64,000 nt of DNA from Photobacterium toruni (GTDB lineage Bacteria; Pseudomonadota; Gammaproteobacteria; Enterobacterales; Vibrionaceae). Under the pieces are notes generated by a model that was given only the letters and a program-made list of their open reading frames with translations, searched no databases and was not told the origin of the DNA. This document shows, one piece after another, positions 17,790 to 28,416 of the stretch (position 1 is its first letter; every line of letters begins with the position of its first letter). The position numbers and the translations under genes are program-made. Location: contig NZ_AP024855.1 in NCBI RefSeq assembly GCF_024529955.1, positions 496,001 through 560,000 of the forward strand. Reading direction: 5' to 3'.

Positions 17790-18311
17790 CTATTTTGCAC
17801 TAGAATGACTAGCCACTGAATTATATTGCATGCTAACCGGATTAAAATCAGCGCCTAAAAGAATAAGTTGCGTGCGACGATTTACTCGGTTTTCTGTTTT
17901 ATTATTAGAAATAATAAATGGTTCTCTCGATCCCGTACCTAACGTTATTATTCGATGAGAAGAGACGCCTTGTTGTTCTAAATAACGCGCAACAACAACG
18001 GCCCTTGCTTTTGCTAATTTATCGTTATAACCCGTTTTTCCTGAATAATCAGCAGAGCCAATGACGGCAATATTTAATGTAGGATTCATTATTAACAATT
18101 GTGCCGCTTTATCGAGTTCTCGCTGCTGCGCTTTATCTAATGATTTAGTATCAAAATCAAAATTGACAACAGTTGGCCAATAATGTCCTTCAACAACCGT
18201 CGTCGTCTGGCCACAAGCGAGATCACCATAATCGGCATAGATAGCTTGATTAGAAACACAGCCTGAAATCCCTACACTTAAAAATAAGAAAGAAGTTGTT
18301 AATAATTTCAT
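17790..18311 (-). CDS. OmpA-family peptidoglycan-binding lipoprotein
   Basis: 173 residues from the ATG at 18309-18311, which has a GAGGAA ribosome site 7 nt upstream; the frame is open further up but this start gives a clean lipoprotein signal (MKLLTTSFLFLSVGISGC). The C-terminal OmpA domain runs from VNFDFDTKSLDKAQQRELD to the end of NRVNRRTQLIL, with the peptidoglycan-binding pattern (NIAVIGSADYSGKTGYNDKLAKARA; NRVNRR). It should tie an outer-membrane partner to the cell wall. It follows the giant barrel protein by 17 bp and precedes a DUF11 protein by 18 bp, so it probably works with both. Confidence 0.93.
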   Translation of the reverse strand: MKLLTTSFLFLSVGISGCVSNQAIYADYGDLACGQTTTVVEGHYWPTVVNFDFDTKSLDKAQQRELDKAAQLLIMNPTLNIAVIGSADYSGKTGYNDKLAKARAVVVARYLEQQGVSSHRIITLGTGSREPFIISNNKTENRVNRRTQLILLGADFNPVSMQYNSVASHSSAK

Positions 18312-18328
18312 GATTACATTCCTCACCG

Positions 18329-21300
18329 CTATTCGCTTAACCAACCAAATAAGTCTTCATCAAGTTTAAACATCATTTCAAAGTAAAAACCTTGTAAGTT
18401 ATAACCTTGTGGATCGAGGTCATCATCATCAAAACCAATTACGTTATAACCAATACCAGCACGCAGATTTTTCATTACCAGATAATTCAAACCGACACCA
18501 AATGAATACCGACGGCTATCGAACCAATCAGTTCCTAACATGCCTGCATGCACATCAAGATCCCAACGTCGATTAATATAATAAATTACACGACCATCAA
18601 TAATTGTTGCTACAGAATTATAATCTTGCTCATACTCAGTAAAATCTTCCCACTTCAGGCCAACACGTCCTGATAATGTCCAATCTGGTGATAATTGATA
18701 ATTCTGATGAGTCGATAAGATATGTGCAGAACGAGTACTGTCATTACGTTCCGTTTTCCACTCGTATGCACCTAGCATATGATAGCGATTGGTTAATCTT
18801 GGGCGGTAAGCAAAACCTAAACTAAAGTGATTACTCCAAGTATTTTGCGCATTTTCTTTATCAATATAACGGTATTCTTCACGTACTAAACCACTCCAAT
18901 CTTGGCTTAAACGTGTCACCCAAGCGCCCAATATTCCATAATAATCTTCAGAATCACCATGACGATACTCTATACGCCCTGTGGTTTTATAATTTGGATT
19001 ACGTATATCAGCAAGACCTAAAGATACTGCAACACCAGATGTCCCTTCGCCTTCAATAACTTCCACATATTCAATCGCAGGGTCAACACTGATACCCGGT
19101 ATTACTTCGAAACGACCACGATAACCATTTGCTAGCTCAAGACTACGACCATCAGACGCCCCTCTTTGTCTAAATTCATTGAAAGTACTACCGCCATGAA
19201 GCCAATCAACATCAATACCAGCAGTAAACAGGCTTGTTGCGCCACTGCCTAAATTGCTAATACCACTTAAAGAATCGATATATTCATATTGAGTATATAT
19301 GCTCGCTTGCTTATGAACCTTCCAATCAGCTTTTACGTTAAAACGACGCTTACTATCATGACCAAAACTCTGTTCATATTCGGTATCTACTCGACCAGGA
19401 CGTCCCCATAAACTGAATGTACGACCAAGACCTACAATCGCTGTGGTATATTCCTCTGAATCGGTTTCGGTTTCATTTTTTATATAACGAGAGCCTAAAC
19501 GTGTTGTCCACTGAGATCCTAAGATCTTAGTATCTACCGTTGCGCCAATAGTCTGCTGCTTTTCGGTATGAACAAGAGATTCAGAATGGCTAGCTTCAAT
19601 GTTTAAATTCATTAAGCCTGTCAATTTCTGACGATGGCGAAGACGAAGTTCTTGACGTGCAGGGGTTACTCCTCCGGTCGTATTGGTAAAGCCTTCCTCT
19701 GCATAAACATATTCAAGTTCAGTGGCTGCTTGAGCATTCCAGTCACGATTAATGCGCAGTTTATAAGCCATACCATCTTTAATTTTTCCATCAGTCTCTG
19801 TTGCCGTTGTTAGTGTATCGGCACTTTCATTTCCTTTATGAGACATCGTTGCTGCTGATGCAGTTACTTGCGTTTTACTATCAAAGTCATAATTAACCCA
19901 AATGCTGCCAATATCATAACCTTCAATATTATTATCGTTATATTCATAACTAATACCGGCAAGTAAATAAGGTGTAAATAAATATGAGAGTCTTGCCCCA
20001 GCGACAGTATAAGCATCACCGTCACCATCAACATCATAGGCAACTCGTACTTTAATCGGATTAAGATCAGGATCATAGGTTGGAATTACACGATTAAAAC
20101 GCATATCACCCGTAAAATAATCAATGGTATAATCGATATAACGAGATAATAATTTTTGACTTAAAACAAGGCCGGTATTATTTCTATCATAAGTAACTAA
20201 CGTTACTGTATCTGAATGACGAACAATACGGGTATCGCCAATACTGTAGAACATTGCAGTACCGTTACCATTAAACTCAACCACTTTATGTAAATCTTCT
20301 GGGCGAGCCCCATATAATTGTGCCGTTACTTTGCCATCGTTATACATGCTGTTAAAGCCATTAAGGATCTGGCTCGTACGACCAATATCTGATTCATCAG
20401 TTCCATCAGCAGTACTATAGTCACCCCACATTGCAAAATGACGTTCTTTCTCAAGCTTCACATAAAGTTTACTTGTACTGCGAGCATCATAACCTTTAAT
20501 ACTCGCATCACCAGGGATTGGATAGTAACTGTCAGGTGAAATCTCCCGATAAAACTCTTCATCTGATTTATCACTGTCATAACTTAGCGTTAAATGCATG
20601 CCACCTTTAATATTACCTTTAATAAAGGCTGCCGCTCTTTCATCATGACTGTAACTTTTATTTTCATAACCGTCGATCTGAGCTGGCGGCTGTTCGCCAC
20701 TAAAACGACCATAACGCCCGGTATAATTTAAAATACCAGAGACAAAAAGTGGTCGTTTAGCTGCAATTTGATAAAGCTTTATCTTGTCAGAGAAATCTTC
20801 TACTGAAGCCTGAATATTAACTTGACCCGTATTTTCAGTACTGCGTAAATAAACGGTTTTCTCACCATTAATAACACGAACCTGATGACCCGTTTCATTC
20901 TCTTGAATATCAGGGTCTAGCCAAGTATCGCCCTGATCTGTATCTAAGGTTACAAAATAAGTACCACGTGCTAAGTTATTGTTTTCATCATATAATTTAA
21001 TAATTACGGGAATAACAGAACGACCACCATCGGCACGTAATACATCACCATCAGCAACAACACTAATACGTTTTGCAGACTTAGGATGAGAGAACGTTTT
21101 GCCTAAAACTAAACGCTCATTTCCAAATGGATCAACTGTTTTGATTTCAACAACATTATCGCCATCTTCTAGTGGTACTCCATACCAACCAACAATCTGA
21201 GCATTCTCACGTTTATTAATAATACGTTCACCCAGTTGATCAATACTGATCACTCGACCATTAACATACAAGGTTGGCTCAACATCCCCTCTAATTACTG

Positions 21301-24300
21301 CAATAAAACGTCCGTCATAACTATAATCATTTGTTGGCCAATACCATGCGCCTGATTCAGCTTCTGCTCGAGTGATATTTTTTGCTTCATCTTCAGGTAA
21401 TGGGATAACATCTTGCAATACGTTATCGATCCTAAATTTCGCATCTTTCGGTATATTATTGTATGCCGTAGGAACAATCTCAGTATCAATATTATTAAGT
21501 GATAAGGCTTTTCTTAATGCTTTAAGCTTATCTTTTGAGTCACTAAAACCAAATCGAATTGATGATGATTTATCGCTATTGGGATAAATGTATGCTTCAT
21601 CTTGTACTGATTTGGGGTATAGCTTAATCATTGTCGCAAGATCTGCTTCACTGCCTTTACGTGACTCTAACGCATAACCTTTAAACATGGTCAAAGAAGA
21701 CGTTGAGCCTGCTGTTACCACTTTAGAACTATTATCAGATGCTGTTGAAGGCCCACTAATAACCCCAGACTGTAACTCTCCGGTTTTTAATGCTTTTGGT
21801 TTAGCGTCATATTGCAACCCTTTAAACTTCTCAGAAGTTTTAAAGAGCCAATCACCGTTAATATTAGTATTTCTTTCTTTCAATTCTTGATAAACCGCAT
21901 CTTGATTTTCTGTCGGACATGGTGCAACAAAATCAGCCCGATGCATTTCACCGCGTCTTATATCAACAAATCGAGAATCACCTTTTCCTGCATTACGTGT
22001 ATCTATCGGCTCTAATTCAATACCTAAAGGCAGTGTTTGTTTATCAACCTTCATAACATGATTGCCAGGTTTAACACCAAACATTGAATATTGACCATTT
22101 TCATCAGTGATAACATAATCACCGGTTTCTAAATATATTTTTACTCCACCAACTGGCCATATCTGATTTTTCATAATATCGTTGCACTGTGCATCGACAA
22201 ATACCTTTCCGAAAATAATCCCTCTCTCTGACATCACTCCTGTTTGCGTAACTTTAACCTGATATTTATCAACATTAGAAGTTATACGATCATCATCACT
22301 TCCACCAAAAGTAACGGCATCAACATAAACAGAATTAATACCATCAGAATCTACCGCACCAGCCGTTAATTGAAGAACATAGGTTAATTTATATGTACCA
22401 TTTTCAGGTGGTTGTGTGCTTCCACTTAATGTTCCAATATCAAAACGATAAGTATAAGTATCAATCCGTACTGGCTCTTTATATGGCTGATCATTTAATC
22501 GAGTACTGCCTTCCATATACTTAAAACCATATGGCATTGAATCATAAACTTGTGCATTAAATAATTGGCTATCCGGTAAGTTATTTTTGATCGTTACAGA
22601 GTATTTAACGAAACTGCCAATTTCAGCATTATCTTTATCTGCATCTTTTTGAATTGTTAACCTACGATCTAAACTTTTAGGATCTAAAGGTATGTCAAAG
22701 GTCTCAGCACGATCTCTGATCGTAATTGGAAATAAACCTGAATTTTCAAGATCTTCATTACCATATGAACCATATGAGGCAGGGGTTACATTATGAATAT
22801 TAAAATTATCTAAAGTCGTATAAGCCGAAGGCCAAACATGTGTTTGTGGTGGCTCGACTGAAATATAATATTGGTCACCATTAATAGGGGCTAATTTAGG
22901 AAATAATACACGACCATCAGCATCTGAGATCGCTTCAGCAACAGGGACTAAACCATCAACGTTTGGCACTCGTACTTTAGCTGTTGGTGCTACATTATTT
23001 TCTGTCTGATAAAACTTCACTACCGCATTTTCAATACCATTAAAATTGGTTGCATCAAATACTACAAATTGAGGGCTTATATAAGCTAAATCCGTCAGAA
23101 TTATCTTATTACTATTTTGAGGATCAAATACTTCAATCACTAATTCATCATTAGGATTGGATTGAATTTCACAGTCATCAGTAGTCGAGCCATTAAGATT
23201 AAAACCGCTGAAATTAATAGTCTTATCAATATTAGATAATAATTCTTGGCGTGTTATTTCACCTGTACGCCATGGAATTGAAATTTCTTCTAAACAGTGA
23301 TTAGTACTTGAACGAATATAGTTATCCTTTGGTGATACGGCATGAACAGGAATAACACTTCTAAAAATCCCCGTATTAGGTCCTGTTTCGGCAAAAATCC
23401 AATGGAAGTAATCACCTTGAGTCGAACGTAATGTTACCGGATAATTAGACGAAGCTGGACCAATAATATCAATGGTTGAAGCATGCTCGTTTCCCTGAGG
23501 AAGAATTATTTGAGCATGGATACCATCAAATTGTGAATCAAAACCAGCTGAACTTGCATGATAATAATAATTTGTAGGAATAAAATGTTCATGATTACTG
23601 TATAAAATTGTAAATTCACTATTTGGATCTAATACCTTATCGTCAAGAAGCTCGAAATCAATTAAATTGTCTTCTTCTTTACCAACTAAGGTATTACAGA
23701 CTTCACCACTTCTAGATATATTATCTGTTGTTGATGATAAATTTACTTCAGCTTCACTATATATTTTAAAGGGTTCGGTTCCACGTACGTCATTAACTTG
23801 AGCATAATAAGTGAAATGGCCTGATGCATTTGGCTTCATATAGTCAGGCTTAACTAAAAAACCCATTTTTGCTACATTACCCAAACCATCCCAAGAGCTA
23901 TATTCATACCAATCTAAATCATGATCATCTTGTTCAAAAACAAAATTATTATTAATTCCAACTAATACAATACCACCATCAAAATTAAATTCAGGAGAAA
24001 CTAATGTTATAGGTGAATGATCTTGTGCTGGTTTTCCATTAATAATTTTATCTTGTAATAACGAAATATTAGCAGGCAGCGTTACTGTAATTAATACTCC
24101 CGTATGGCTAACTTTAACTTGCGTGCCTGTTGTTTTAGACTGAATAAAAATATCATAAGGTTTGGCTGATGACTCAGGCTTAGTTCGACCAACACTCGTA
24201 TAATTTACTCTAAAATCAATCTCAGAAAGTGATGTTATTTGTTGTTGGCAAATTGGCGAATTTTCAATAGTTAAATTAACAACAGGTCCATCAAACACTG

Positions 24301-24922
24301 TAATTTTAGTCATGCTTGTTTTTATAACTGAAGGTTCACTGATTGATGTAACAACTGTAGATAAATCGTAAAAATCATTATTTTTATCTATTGTTGGGAT
24401 TTCTACTGTATAAACCAAATTAATAGATTCACCTGGTTTTAATTGTTCAATAAAATATTCATTATTACTATTTTTATTAAGTTCTGGTTCGCCAGGATCA
24501 TGAATACCATTTCCATTAGTATCAAAATAAACTTTAATATTATCTTCACCAGGAGAAGTTAGATCACCATTATCATCATCAAGATTATTAATATTAATAA
24601 TATAACCATCTTTGATATTACCAATATTAGTCACGGTATGAGGGATACTAAGTATTGATCCAGGAGCAACATTTTTCTCTGTTTGATTATCATCTGATGT
24701 TTCAGGAGATAATGAAACATCATATATTTTTTCAACTTTAATATGGGATATATTCGAAAGTACACGAATATTCTCTCCCGTAATCGAGTCAAAATATGTC
24801 ATGATGGCCTGGTTCATTATTTTTGTACCCGCATCTGTCAATCCAAAAACGGTTGAACTTACGCTCAATAATATAAAAATAATTAAGTACTTCATTTTAG
24901 TTATTACATCTAAGAGGGCCAT
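18329..24922 (-). CDS. giant outer-membrane protein: DUF11/SdrD-like modules plus C-terminal beta-barrel
   Basis: About 2197 residues. I chose the ATG at 24920-24922 because GGAG lies 7 nt upstream; an ATG nine codons further in is the alternative. After the signal peptide (MKYLIIFILLSVSSTVFG) comes LTDAGTKIMNQAIMTYFDS, the N-terminal motif shared with the DUF11 proteins. Beta modules follow, including a DUF11 domain near residue 810-930 (IGSFVKYSVTIKNNLPDSQLFNAQVYD) and an SdrD/Cna-B-like domain near 960-1050 (GIIFGKVFVDAQCND, ITDENGQYSMFGVKPG). A region near 1130-1210 (FKGYALESRKGSEADL) resembles SPOR domains only weakly. The last ~750 residues are alternating beta strands of an outer-membrane barrel. 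No terminal Phe; the chain ends DLFGWLSE. It may be the anchor or export pore for the other proteins of the locus. Confidence 0.88.
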   Translation of the reverse strand: MALLDVITKMKYLIIFILLSVSSTVFGLTDAGTKIMNQAIMTYFDSITGENIRVLSNISHIKVEKIYDVSLSPETSDDNQTEKNVAPGSILSIPHTVTNIGNIKDGYIININNLDDDNGDLTSPGEDNIKVYFDTNGNGIHDPGEPELNKNSNNEYFIEQLKPGESINLVYTVEIPTIDKNNDFYDLSTVVTSISEPSVIKTSMTKITVFDGPVVNLTIENSPICQQQITSLSEIDFRVNYTSVGRTKPESSAKPYDIFIQSKTTGTQVKVSHTGVLITVTLPANISLLQDKIINGKPAQDHSPITLVSPEFNFDGGIVLVGINNNFVFEQDDHDLDWYEYSSWDGLGNVAKMGFLVKPDYMKPNASGHFTYYAQVNDVRGTEPFKIYSEAEVNLSSTTDNISRSGEVCNTLVGKEEDNLIDFELLDDKVLDPNSEFTILYSNHEHFIPTNYYYHASSAGFDSQFDGIHAQIILPQGNEHASTIDIIGPASSNYPVTLRSTQGDYFHWIFAETGPNTGIFRSVIPVHAVSPKDNYIRSSTNHCLEEISIPWRTGEITRQELLSNIDKTINFSGFNLNGSTTDDCEIQSNPNDELVIEVFDPQNSNKIILTDLAYISPQFVVFDATNFNGIENAVVKFYQTENNVAPTAKVRVPNVDGLVPVAEAISDADGRVLFPKLAPINGDQYYISVEPPQTHVWPSAYTTLDNFNIHNVTPASYGSYGNEDLENSGLFPITIRDRAETFDIPLDPKSLDRRLTIQKDADKDNAEIGSFVKYSVTIKNNLPDSQLFNAQVYDSMPYGFKYMEGSTRLNDQPYKEPVRIDTYTYRFDIGTLSGSTQPPENGTYKLTYVLQLTAGAVDSDGINSVYVDAVTFGGSDDDRITSNVDKYQVKVTQTGVMSERGIIFGKVFVDAQCNDIMKNQIWPVGGVKIYLETGDYVITDENGQYSMFGVKPGNHVMKVDKQTLPLGIELEPIDTRNAGKGDSRFVDIRRGEMHRADFVAPCPTENQDAVYQELKERNTNINGDWLFKTSEKFKGLQYDAKPKALKTGELQSGVISGPSTASDNSSKVVTAGSTSSLTMFKGYALESRKGSEADLATMIKLYPKSVQDEAYIYPNSDKSSSIRFGFSDSKDKLKALRKALSLNNIDTEIVPTAYNNIPKDAKFRIDNVLQDVIPLPEDEAKNITRAEAESGAWYWPTNDYSYDGRFIAVIRGDVEPTLYVNGRVISIDQLGERIINKRENAQIVGWYGVPLEDGDNVVEIKTVDPFGNERLVLGKTFSHPKSAKRISVVADGDVLRADGGRSVIPVIIKLYDENNNLARGTYFVTLDTDQGDTWLDPDIQENETGHQVRVINGEKTVYLRSTENTGQVNIQASVEDFSDKIKLYQIAAKRPLFVSGILNYTGRYGRFSGEQPPAQIDGYENKSYSHDERAAAFIKGNIKGGMHLTLSYDSDKSDEEFYREISPDSYYPIPGDASIKGYDARSTSKLYVKLEKERHFAMWGDYSTADGTDESDIGRTSQILNGFNSMYNDGKVTAQLYGARPEDLHKVVEFNGNGTAMFYSIGDTRIVRHSDTVTLVTYDRNNTGLVLSQKLLSRYIDYTIDYFTGDMRFNRVIPTYDPDLNPIKVRVAYDVDGDGDAYTVAGARLSYLFTPYLLAGISYEYNDNNIEGYDIGSIWVNYDFDSKTQVTASAATMSHKGNESADTLTTATETDGKIKDGMAYKLRINRDWNAQAATELEYVYAEEGFTNTTGGVTPARQELRLRHRQKLTGLMNLNIEASHSESLVHTEKQQTIGATVDTKILGSQWTTRLGSRYIKNETETDSEEYTTAIVGLGRTFSLWGRPGRVDTEYEQSFGHDSKRRFNVKADWKVHKQASIYTQYEYIDSLSGISNLGSGATSLFTAGIDVDWLHGGSTFNEFRQRGASDGRSLELANGYRGRFEVIPGISVDPAIEYVEVIEGEGTSGVAVSLGLADIRNPNYKTTGRIEYRHGDSEDYYGILGAWVTRLSQDWSGLVREEYRYIDKENAQNTWSNHFSLGFAYRPRLTNRYHMLGAYEWKTERNDSTRSAHILSTHQNYQLSPDWTLSGRVGLKWEDFTEYEQDYNSVATIIDGRVIYYINRRWDLDVHAGMLGTDWFDSRRYSFGVGLNYLVMKNLRAGIGYNVIGFDDDDLDPQGYNLQGFYFEMMFKLDEDLFGWLSE

Positions 24923-25023
24923 AAGCACTCTCCAAAGGCTAATAATTCAAAGATATGGATATAGGCTTATTGAACTTACTTGATTGAATGATATCTAAAT
25001 ATATTATTTAAATAAGCTCAATA

Positions 25024-25049
25024 AGCCCCCCTACTAATGTAAGGAGGCT
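25024..25049 (-). terminator. hairpin terminator after the 1088-aa DUF11 gene
   Basis: 11-bp stem (with three G-U pairs in RNA) AGCCTCCTTAC/GTAGGGGGGCT and loop ATTA on the minus strand, 10 bp after the stop of the gene ending at 25059. Only a loose T-rich stretch follows, so it may be partial. Confidence 0.6.
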
Positions 25050-25058
25050 AGGTTAGAT

Positions 25059-28000
25059 TTAATCAATTTTTACTACGAAATCACCGACAGCTTTATCACC
25101 AGGAACAAGAGTTCCTACTGTAAAGGTCACTGTGTTACCACTTACTGCACCAGTAACATCAGTACCCGTTGTACCATCAGGATTACATAAAGGACCTAAG
25201 TCATCTGATTGTAAAGGATATGTTGCGTCAGCTAATGCTACAACAGCACCAGCATCTGTTGTATTACGACAACTTACTAAGCTACCACCCGCATGGAATT
25301 GAGAGTACTCAGTTAATTGGTCTGTAATAACAGTATTTAGCGCATCTGATGTACCTTCATTAACAGCAATCAGTTTCCAAACAACACACTGTCCAGGTTC
25401 AACATTCGTTGTTTGCTCTTTTAAGAAGGTCTTATCTGTATCAGCCACACCATCACAATCAGTATCTAAATCAGCATACTTATAAAGACGGACCTGACCT
25501 TTAACAACCTCAGAGTTATCTTGACCTTGAGCTGTCACTGTTGGATCTGTTGTTGATACAGCAGTAATTGTTGTTAGGTTATTTGTACCAGATGTTGCAT
25601 CTGTTGGTGCAAATACGGTCACTTCCATTGGAATGGTTTCACCTGGTTCTAGTGTTAACGATGGAACCGTATCTGTACCATCTGTCGCATCACACGTTAC
25701 TTCTACATTTGCAGTAGAACCATCCGCTTGCTGTACAATAATTGGTGTTGTGACAGGAGCATCACATAAGTTACCAACTTCAGTATCAGGCGTACCGTCA
25801 CCATCAGTATCAATCGTAATTGTATTATTAAATCCAGTCATATTATTACCTGAACTTAAATCAACAGTCTCAGTTGTATTACCATTATTACCTAGCGTGT
25901 GGTCATAAGTAACACTACCACCTGGTTCGATTTGATTGCTTAATGATGCAGGCGTAATATCAATGCTTGCATCAGTTACGACATCAAATGCTTCAACCTT
26001 ACGGTTAGATGCATTAGATGCGTCTGAGGTAGCAACAAGTGAAATGATATAATCCATATCACCATCACTATTAGCATCAATCGCTGCCGTTTGATCACTG
26101 TCAGCTAAAGCTTGAGTTGGATCCGATGGAATAGTAATTTCAGCATTTACCCATAATACAGCGCCAGCAGGAATAGTTGGTGTCGATGTAATAACATTGC
26201 CTGTCGCAGCAATATCTACCGTACCATCTGCATCAGTATCAATACCATTATGCTTGAATACTACAGTCCAGCCAGTTGGTAATGCTGTTTCCCAACTTGC
26301 GCCGTTATAACTACCTTCTGCACTTAATAGGAATGAATCTGAACTACCGCCTTCATTAGCAATATAAATAGGTGCTATAACTGTTGAACCTAAAGGCTCA
26401 TCATTAAAGACAGTTGCTACATCTGCGCTAGTAAGAACGCCACCCGCAAGAAGTACAGGATCGACATCTACGGCAGGGTCAATGGTAGTAATTGGCGTAT
26501 TAGCAATATCAACAGTAGGACCTGTAATATTATCTAAACGCTCAGTTTTACTATCCGTTTTAGTTGCATCATTAAAAGAAGTAGCCGTTGTTGTTGCTTC
26601 AAATGGTGTTGGAGAATCAGCAGCATCTGATGGCAGATTGGCAACGACACGGAACAATGTCTCATTACAATTGACAGTAATACCATCGATAGTTACAGCG
26701 GCATCTGTACATGTTGAAGGATCAATAGGACCACTATCTGGAGTAACATTACCATTAGTATCAACAAGTTGCGCTGTACCATCAGCATTCCAATATTCAA
26801 ATGTTGTTCCTGTTGGGAAACTAACATTTACAGTTGAAAGATCAAAGCTATCGGTAGTATTACCGTTATTAATGATCTTGTTATAGAAGAACACTTCACT
26901 ACCAGCCGCAGCAGTATCTACTGTCTGAATATTATTATCAGTACCATCAGAATCACCACCGCCTGATGTACCTGTTTCAGTACCAGTATCAATAATACCT
27001 ACACCAGTAGTCGTTGTAGTGGTTGTTGTGGTTGGGTTTGATGGATCGGGACCTGCTGTTGTAGGGTTCGGATCATTACATTCACCAGCATCATCGTAAT
27101 CACCATCACCATTAAGATCTGAACATGAATAAGCGACGTTGCCAATTTCAGTATCACCTTCCATTGTTTCTGGAGAGTACGCTACATAAAAAGTCATTGA
27201 AATGGTTGTATTAGAAGCTAATTGACTATCTATAGCATATACGCCAGGTACTGCAGTATCGGTTGTCAAGCCATTACTATTGAGATCTAGTCCACCATCA
27301 ATTTGATTTTCCGCAGTATCATTAGTACCATCTTGGTCTAAATCAACACCATGTGTAGATTCATCCACTAAATTAGCAGCAAAATTAATAGGCGTATCAC
27401 CATTAACAGTTAACAAACCACTGCTTGATGCGTCATACAAGCCACCAGTACTACTCGCTACATATATGGTTCCATCAGGAATACCATCAAAAATAGTGAC
27501 ATCTTTAGCGTCTGTATTACCTGTATTTGACACTGTTACTGTATAACGAATTAAACTCAGCTCTCGATCAGTACCACCATCACCATCTAAATCAATACCT
27601 AAAGCGGTTTCCGTACCAACATTCTCTAAATGTGTCGCTGATTTAGTAATATTCACCACAGCATCATTTGTTACTGTAATTAATGATGCGTTAGTATCAG
27701 GTAAAGCATCATTGTTATCACCAATATCAGTAACCGAGCCATCAATAGGAGCAGCTGTACCATCATGAGCTTCAGCTTCTAATGTCACACCAAGTGTATC
27801 ACCAGGAACCGCCGTTGTAGGAACCGCAGCGGCAAGCATTAAGTTCATTTGTTCACCAGCATTCAAGGTGACGGTATCACCAGAAGTAAATTCTGTTTCA
27901 CCCGCATCTGGTTGACCATTATTATTAGCATCATTAAAGAGTTTCAATGTTGTCGCATCAATCGTATCCGTTCCTCGTGTATCTGTTCCTGGTAGATTCT

Positions 28001-28325
28001 GCGCGAATGTCAATGTATAAGTATCAGCACCATTACCGGTATTGGTTAATACATGAGGCAAATATACCGTTTGACCTGGAGAACCAGTAGTATTGAGATC
28101 TTGCTCAATCGTTGCACTATAAATCTGAGCCACAGTTACAATCGCTTCATTAGATGTTGCGGTGTAACTATTTCCTGACTCATCTTCATAGGTTACTGTT
28201 GCTAAGTTTTTTATATCGGTTCCGGCGGCAGTAGCTGCAAGGGCTTGGCTAGATAGTAAACCTGCACCTACCGTTATGAGCCCCGCTGCAACCCATACAC
28301 TTATAGGTTTTAAATGCGTATTCAT
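25059..28325 (-). CDS. secreted DUF11-type repeat protein (1088 aa)
   Basis: Start at the ATG 28323-28325, with AAGGT upstream and a clear signal peptide (MNTHLKPISVWVAAGLITV...SSQALA). The mature protein begins ATAAGTDIKNLATVTYEDESG, the motif shared with the 919-residue and barrel proteins. Four or five immunoglobulin-like DUF11 domains follow (PGQTVYLPHVLTNTGNGADTY, ISLIRYTVTVSNTGNTDAKDVTIFD-type, PGGSVTYDHTLGNNGNTTETV), with calcium-type loops (NDANNNGQPDAGE, DLNGDGDYDDAGE) and a Thr-rich linker (eight Thr before GVGIIDTG). The terminal DUF11-like domain (CVVWKLIAVNEGTSDALNTVITDQ) ends the chain with FVVKID. It is acidic and almost without lysine. Neighbour of the barrel protein; function unknown. 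Confidence 0.88.
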   Translation of the reverse strand: MNTHLKPISVWVAAGLITVGAGLLSSQALAATAAGTDIKNLATVTYEDESGNSYTATSNEAIVTVAQIYSATIEQDLNTTGSPGQTVYLPHVLTNTGNGADTYTLTFAQNLPGTDTRGTDTIDATTLKLFNDANNNGQPDAGETEFTSGDTVTLNAGEQMNLMLAAAVPTTAVPGDTLGVTLEAEAHDGTAAPIDGSVTDIGDNNDALPDTNASLITVTNDAVVNITKSATHLENVGTETALGIDLDGDGGTDRELSLIRYTVTVSNTGNTDAKDVTIFDGIPDGTIYVASSTGGLYDASSSGLLTVNGDTPINFAANLVDESTHGVDLDQDGTNDTAENQIDGGLDLNSNGLTTDTAVPGVYAIDSQLASNTTISMTFYVAYSPETMEGDTEIGNVAYSCSDLNGDGDYDDAGECNDPNPTTAGPDPSNPTTTTTTTTTGVGIIDTGTETGTSGGGDSDGTDNNIQTVDTAAAGSEVFFYNKIINNGNTTDSFDLSTVNVSFPTGTTFEYWNADGTAQLVDTNGNVTPDSGPIDPSTCTDAAVTIDGITVNCNETLFRVVANLPSDAADSPTPFEATTTATSFNDATKTDSKTERLDNITGPTVDIANTPITTIDPAVDVDPVLLAGGVLTSADVATVFNDEPLGSTVIAPIYIANEGGSSDSFLLSAEGSYNGASWETALPTGWTVVFKHNGIDTDADGTVDIAATGNVITSTPTIPAGAVLWVNAEITIPSDPTQALADSDQTAAIDANSDGDMDYIISLVATSDASNASNRKVEAFDVVTDASIDITPASLSNQIEPGGSVTYDHTLGNNGNTTETVDLSSGNNMTGFNNTITIDTDGDGTPDTEVGNLCDAPVTTPIIVQQADGSTANVEVTCDATDGTDTVPSLTLEPGETIPMEVTVFAPTDATSGTNNLTTITAVSTTDPTVTAQGQDNSEVVKGQVRLYKYADLDTDCDGVADTDKTFLKEQTTNVEPGQCVVWKLIAVNEGTSDALNTVITDQLTEYSQFHAGGSLVSCRNTTDAGAVVALADATYPLQSDDLGPLCNPDGTTGTDVTGAVSGNTVTFTVGTLVPGDKAVGDFVVKID

Positions 28326-28416
28326 AAAGTGGTTACCTTTTAAGGTCATTAATTTAATTACTTAGATGTGTATAAATACCCTTGCAAAAGCGTAGGGCGG
28401 TACATTTACTTAACGT

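Noticed and set aside
24950..25049. Sigma-54 promoter before the barrel gene
   Set aside because: A GG-N10-GC spacing exists (GGGGCTTATTGAGC) but without TGGC, and it lies inside the hairpin terminator.
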